Source: Streptococcus parasanguinis (GTDB taxonomy: Bacteria; Bacillota; Bacilli; Lactobacillales; Streptococcaceae). From it: a DNA stretch of 14,052 nucleotides. Positions 13,868-14,052 of the stretch are shown here, piece by piece; positions within the stretch are counted from its first letter, which is position 1, and every line of letters begins with the position of its first letter. Below the pieces are notes generated by a model, which was not told where the DNA came from, searched no databases, and saw only the letters and a list, made by a program, of their open reading frames with translations. The stretch spans positions 1 to 14,052 of the forward strand of contig JAGZZN010000048.1 of NCBI GenBank assembly GCA_018377375.1, in the 5' to 3' direction. The translations under genes were made by a program, and so were the position numbers.

Positions 13868-14052
13868 ATGACCAGCGTGCAATTTTACTTTCTATTTCCA
13901 TCACTCTTCATGCTTCACGAACTGGAAGAAATCGTTTGGATGCCATCCTTTGTCAAAAAAATATCAATCCAGTATCCAAACAATCGAATCCTATCTTATT
14001 ACACTCCTTTTGCTTTCAATGCCATTGTCTTGGAGCAATTTCTGATCCTAAT
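13868..14052 (+). CDS. HXXEE-domain membrane protein, N-terminal part (cut by window edge)
   Basis: The first 61 codons of a gene open to the right edge. The ribosome site AAAGGAG lies about seven bases before the ATG. The hydrophobic start MTSVQFYFLFPSLFMLHELE carries H17-E-L-E-E, the motif that names the HXXEE family, and is followed by EEIVWMPSFVKK and a second hydrophobic stretch. Family members are small multi-pass membrane proteins of about 150-200 residues with no established function; the His/Glu motif suggests a metal site. Placed 15 bases after the sczA-like gene, it may belong to the zinc response. Confidence 0.7.
   Translation, partial: MTSVQFYFLFPSLFMLHELEEIVWMPSFVKKISIQYPNNRILSYYTPFAFNAIVLEQFLIL

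Noticed and set aside
1..14052. CRISPR array, tRNA or rRNA genes, IS elements, toxin-antitoxin pairs
   Set aside because: No regularly spaced repeats, cloverleaf-like sequences, transposase motifs or paired small ORFs were seen on either strand.

Overview
The window looks like chromosomal DNA of an oral Streptococcus, probably of the mitis/sanguinis/parasanguinis group. The evidence is low-to-moderate G+C, strong AGGAGG-type ribosome sites, extended -10 promoters of the form TGATATAAT, an LPNTG sortase-anchored surface protein, a malolactic enzyme locus, and a czcD/sczA-like zinc efflux locus next to an MDR alcohol dehydrogenase, an arrangement I recall from pneumococcus and relatives. I ran no search; names rest on motifs and remembered family sequences.

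Left part (1-2586): the 5' end of a malolactic enzyme gene (mleS, minus strand) faces away from a LysR-type regulator (mleR-like, plus strand). A small XRE-type regulator lies between them, preceded by about 370 bases of A+T-rich sequence that holds the mleS promoter and a possible decayed gene tail.

Middle (2640-7094): a cell-wall-anchored VWA-domain protein starts at a TTG codon behind a near-consensus promoter and ends at a terminator. A stand-alone 904-residue SF2 helicase with a C-terminal membrane segment follows, with its own extended -10 promoter. A perfect 18-bp bidirectional terminator separates it from the next, convergent unit.

ABC unit (7129-9656, minus strand): an ABC ATPase, an ABC-2 permease and a TetR-type regulator form a tight operon. 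Its promoter carries two near-identical palindromes, one exactly filling the -35/-10 spacer and one directly upstream of the first ribosome site. This reads as an exporter under negative autoregulation by its own TetR protein.

Right part (9680-14052): the conserved last third of an AraC-type regulator survives as a 35-codon fragment with its terminator. It is followed by an LtrA-family membrane protein gene on the plus strand. A second bidirectional terminator then separates ltrA from a minus-strand zinc-dependent dehydrogenase and an upstream czcD-like CDF zinc transporter. Divergent to czcD lies a TetR-family gene (sczA-like), with two TGAACA-N3-TGTTCA palindromes in the shared control region. 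A partial HXXEE-type membrane protein gene follows it.

Nothing here forms an obvious CRISPR, toxin-antitoxin, prophage or IS element. The least explained gene is the membrane-associated helicase; the clearest new regulatory inference is the double operator of the ABC/TetR operon.
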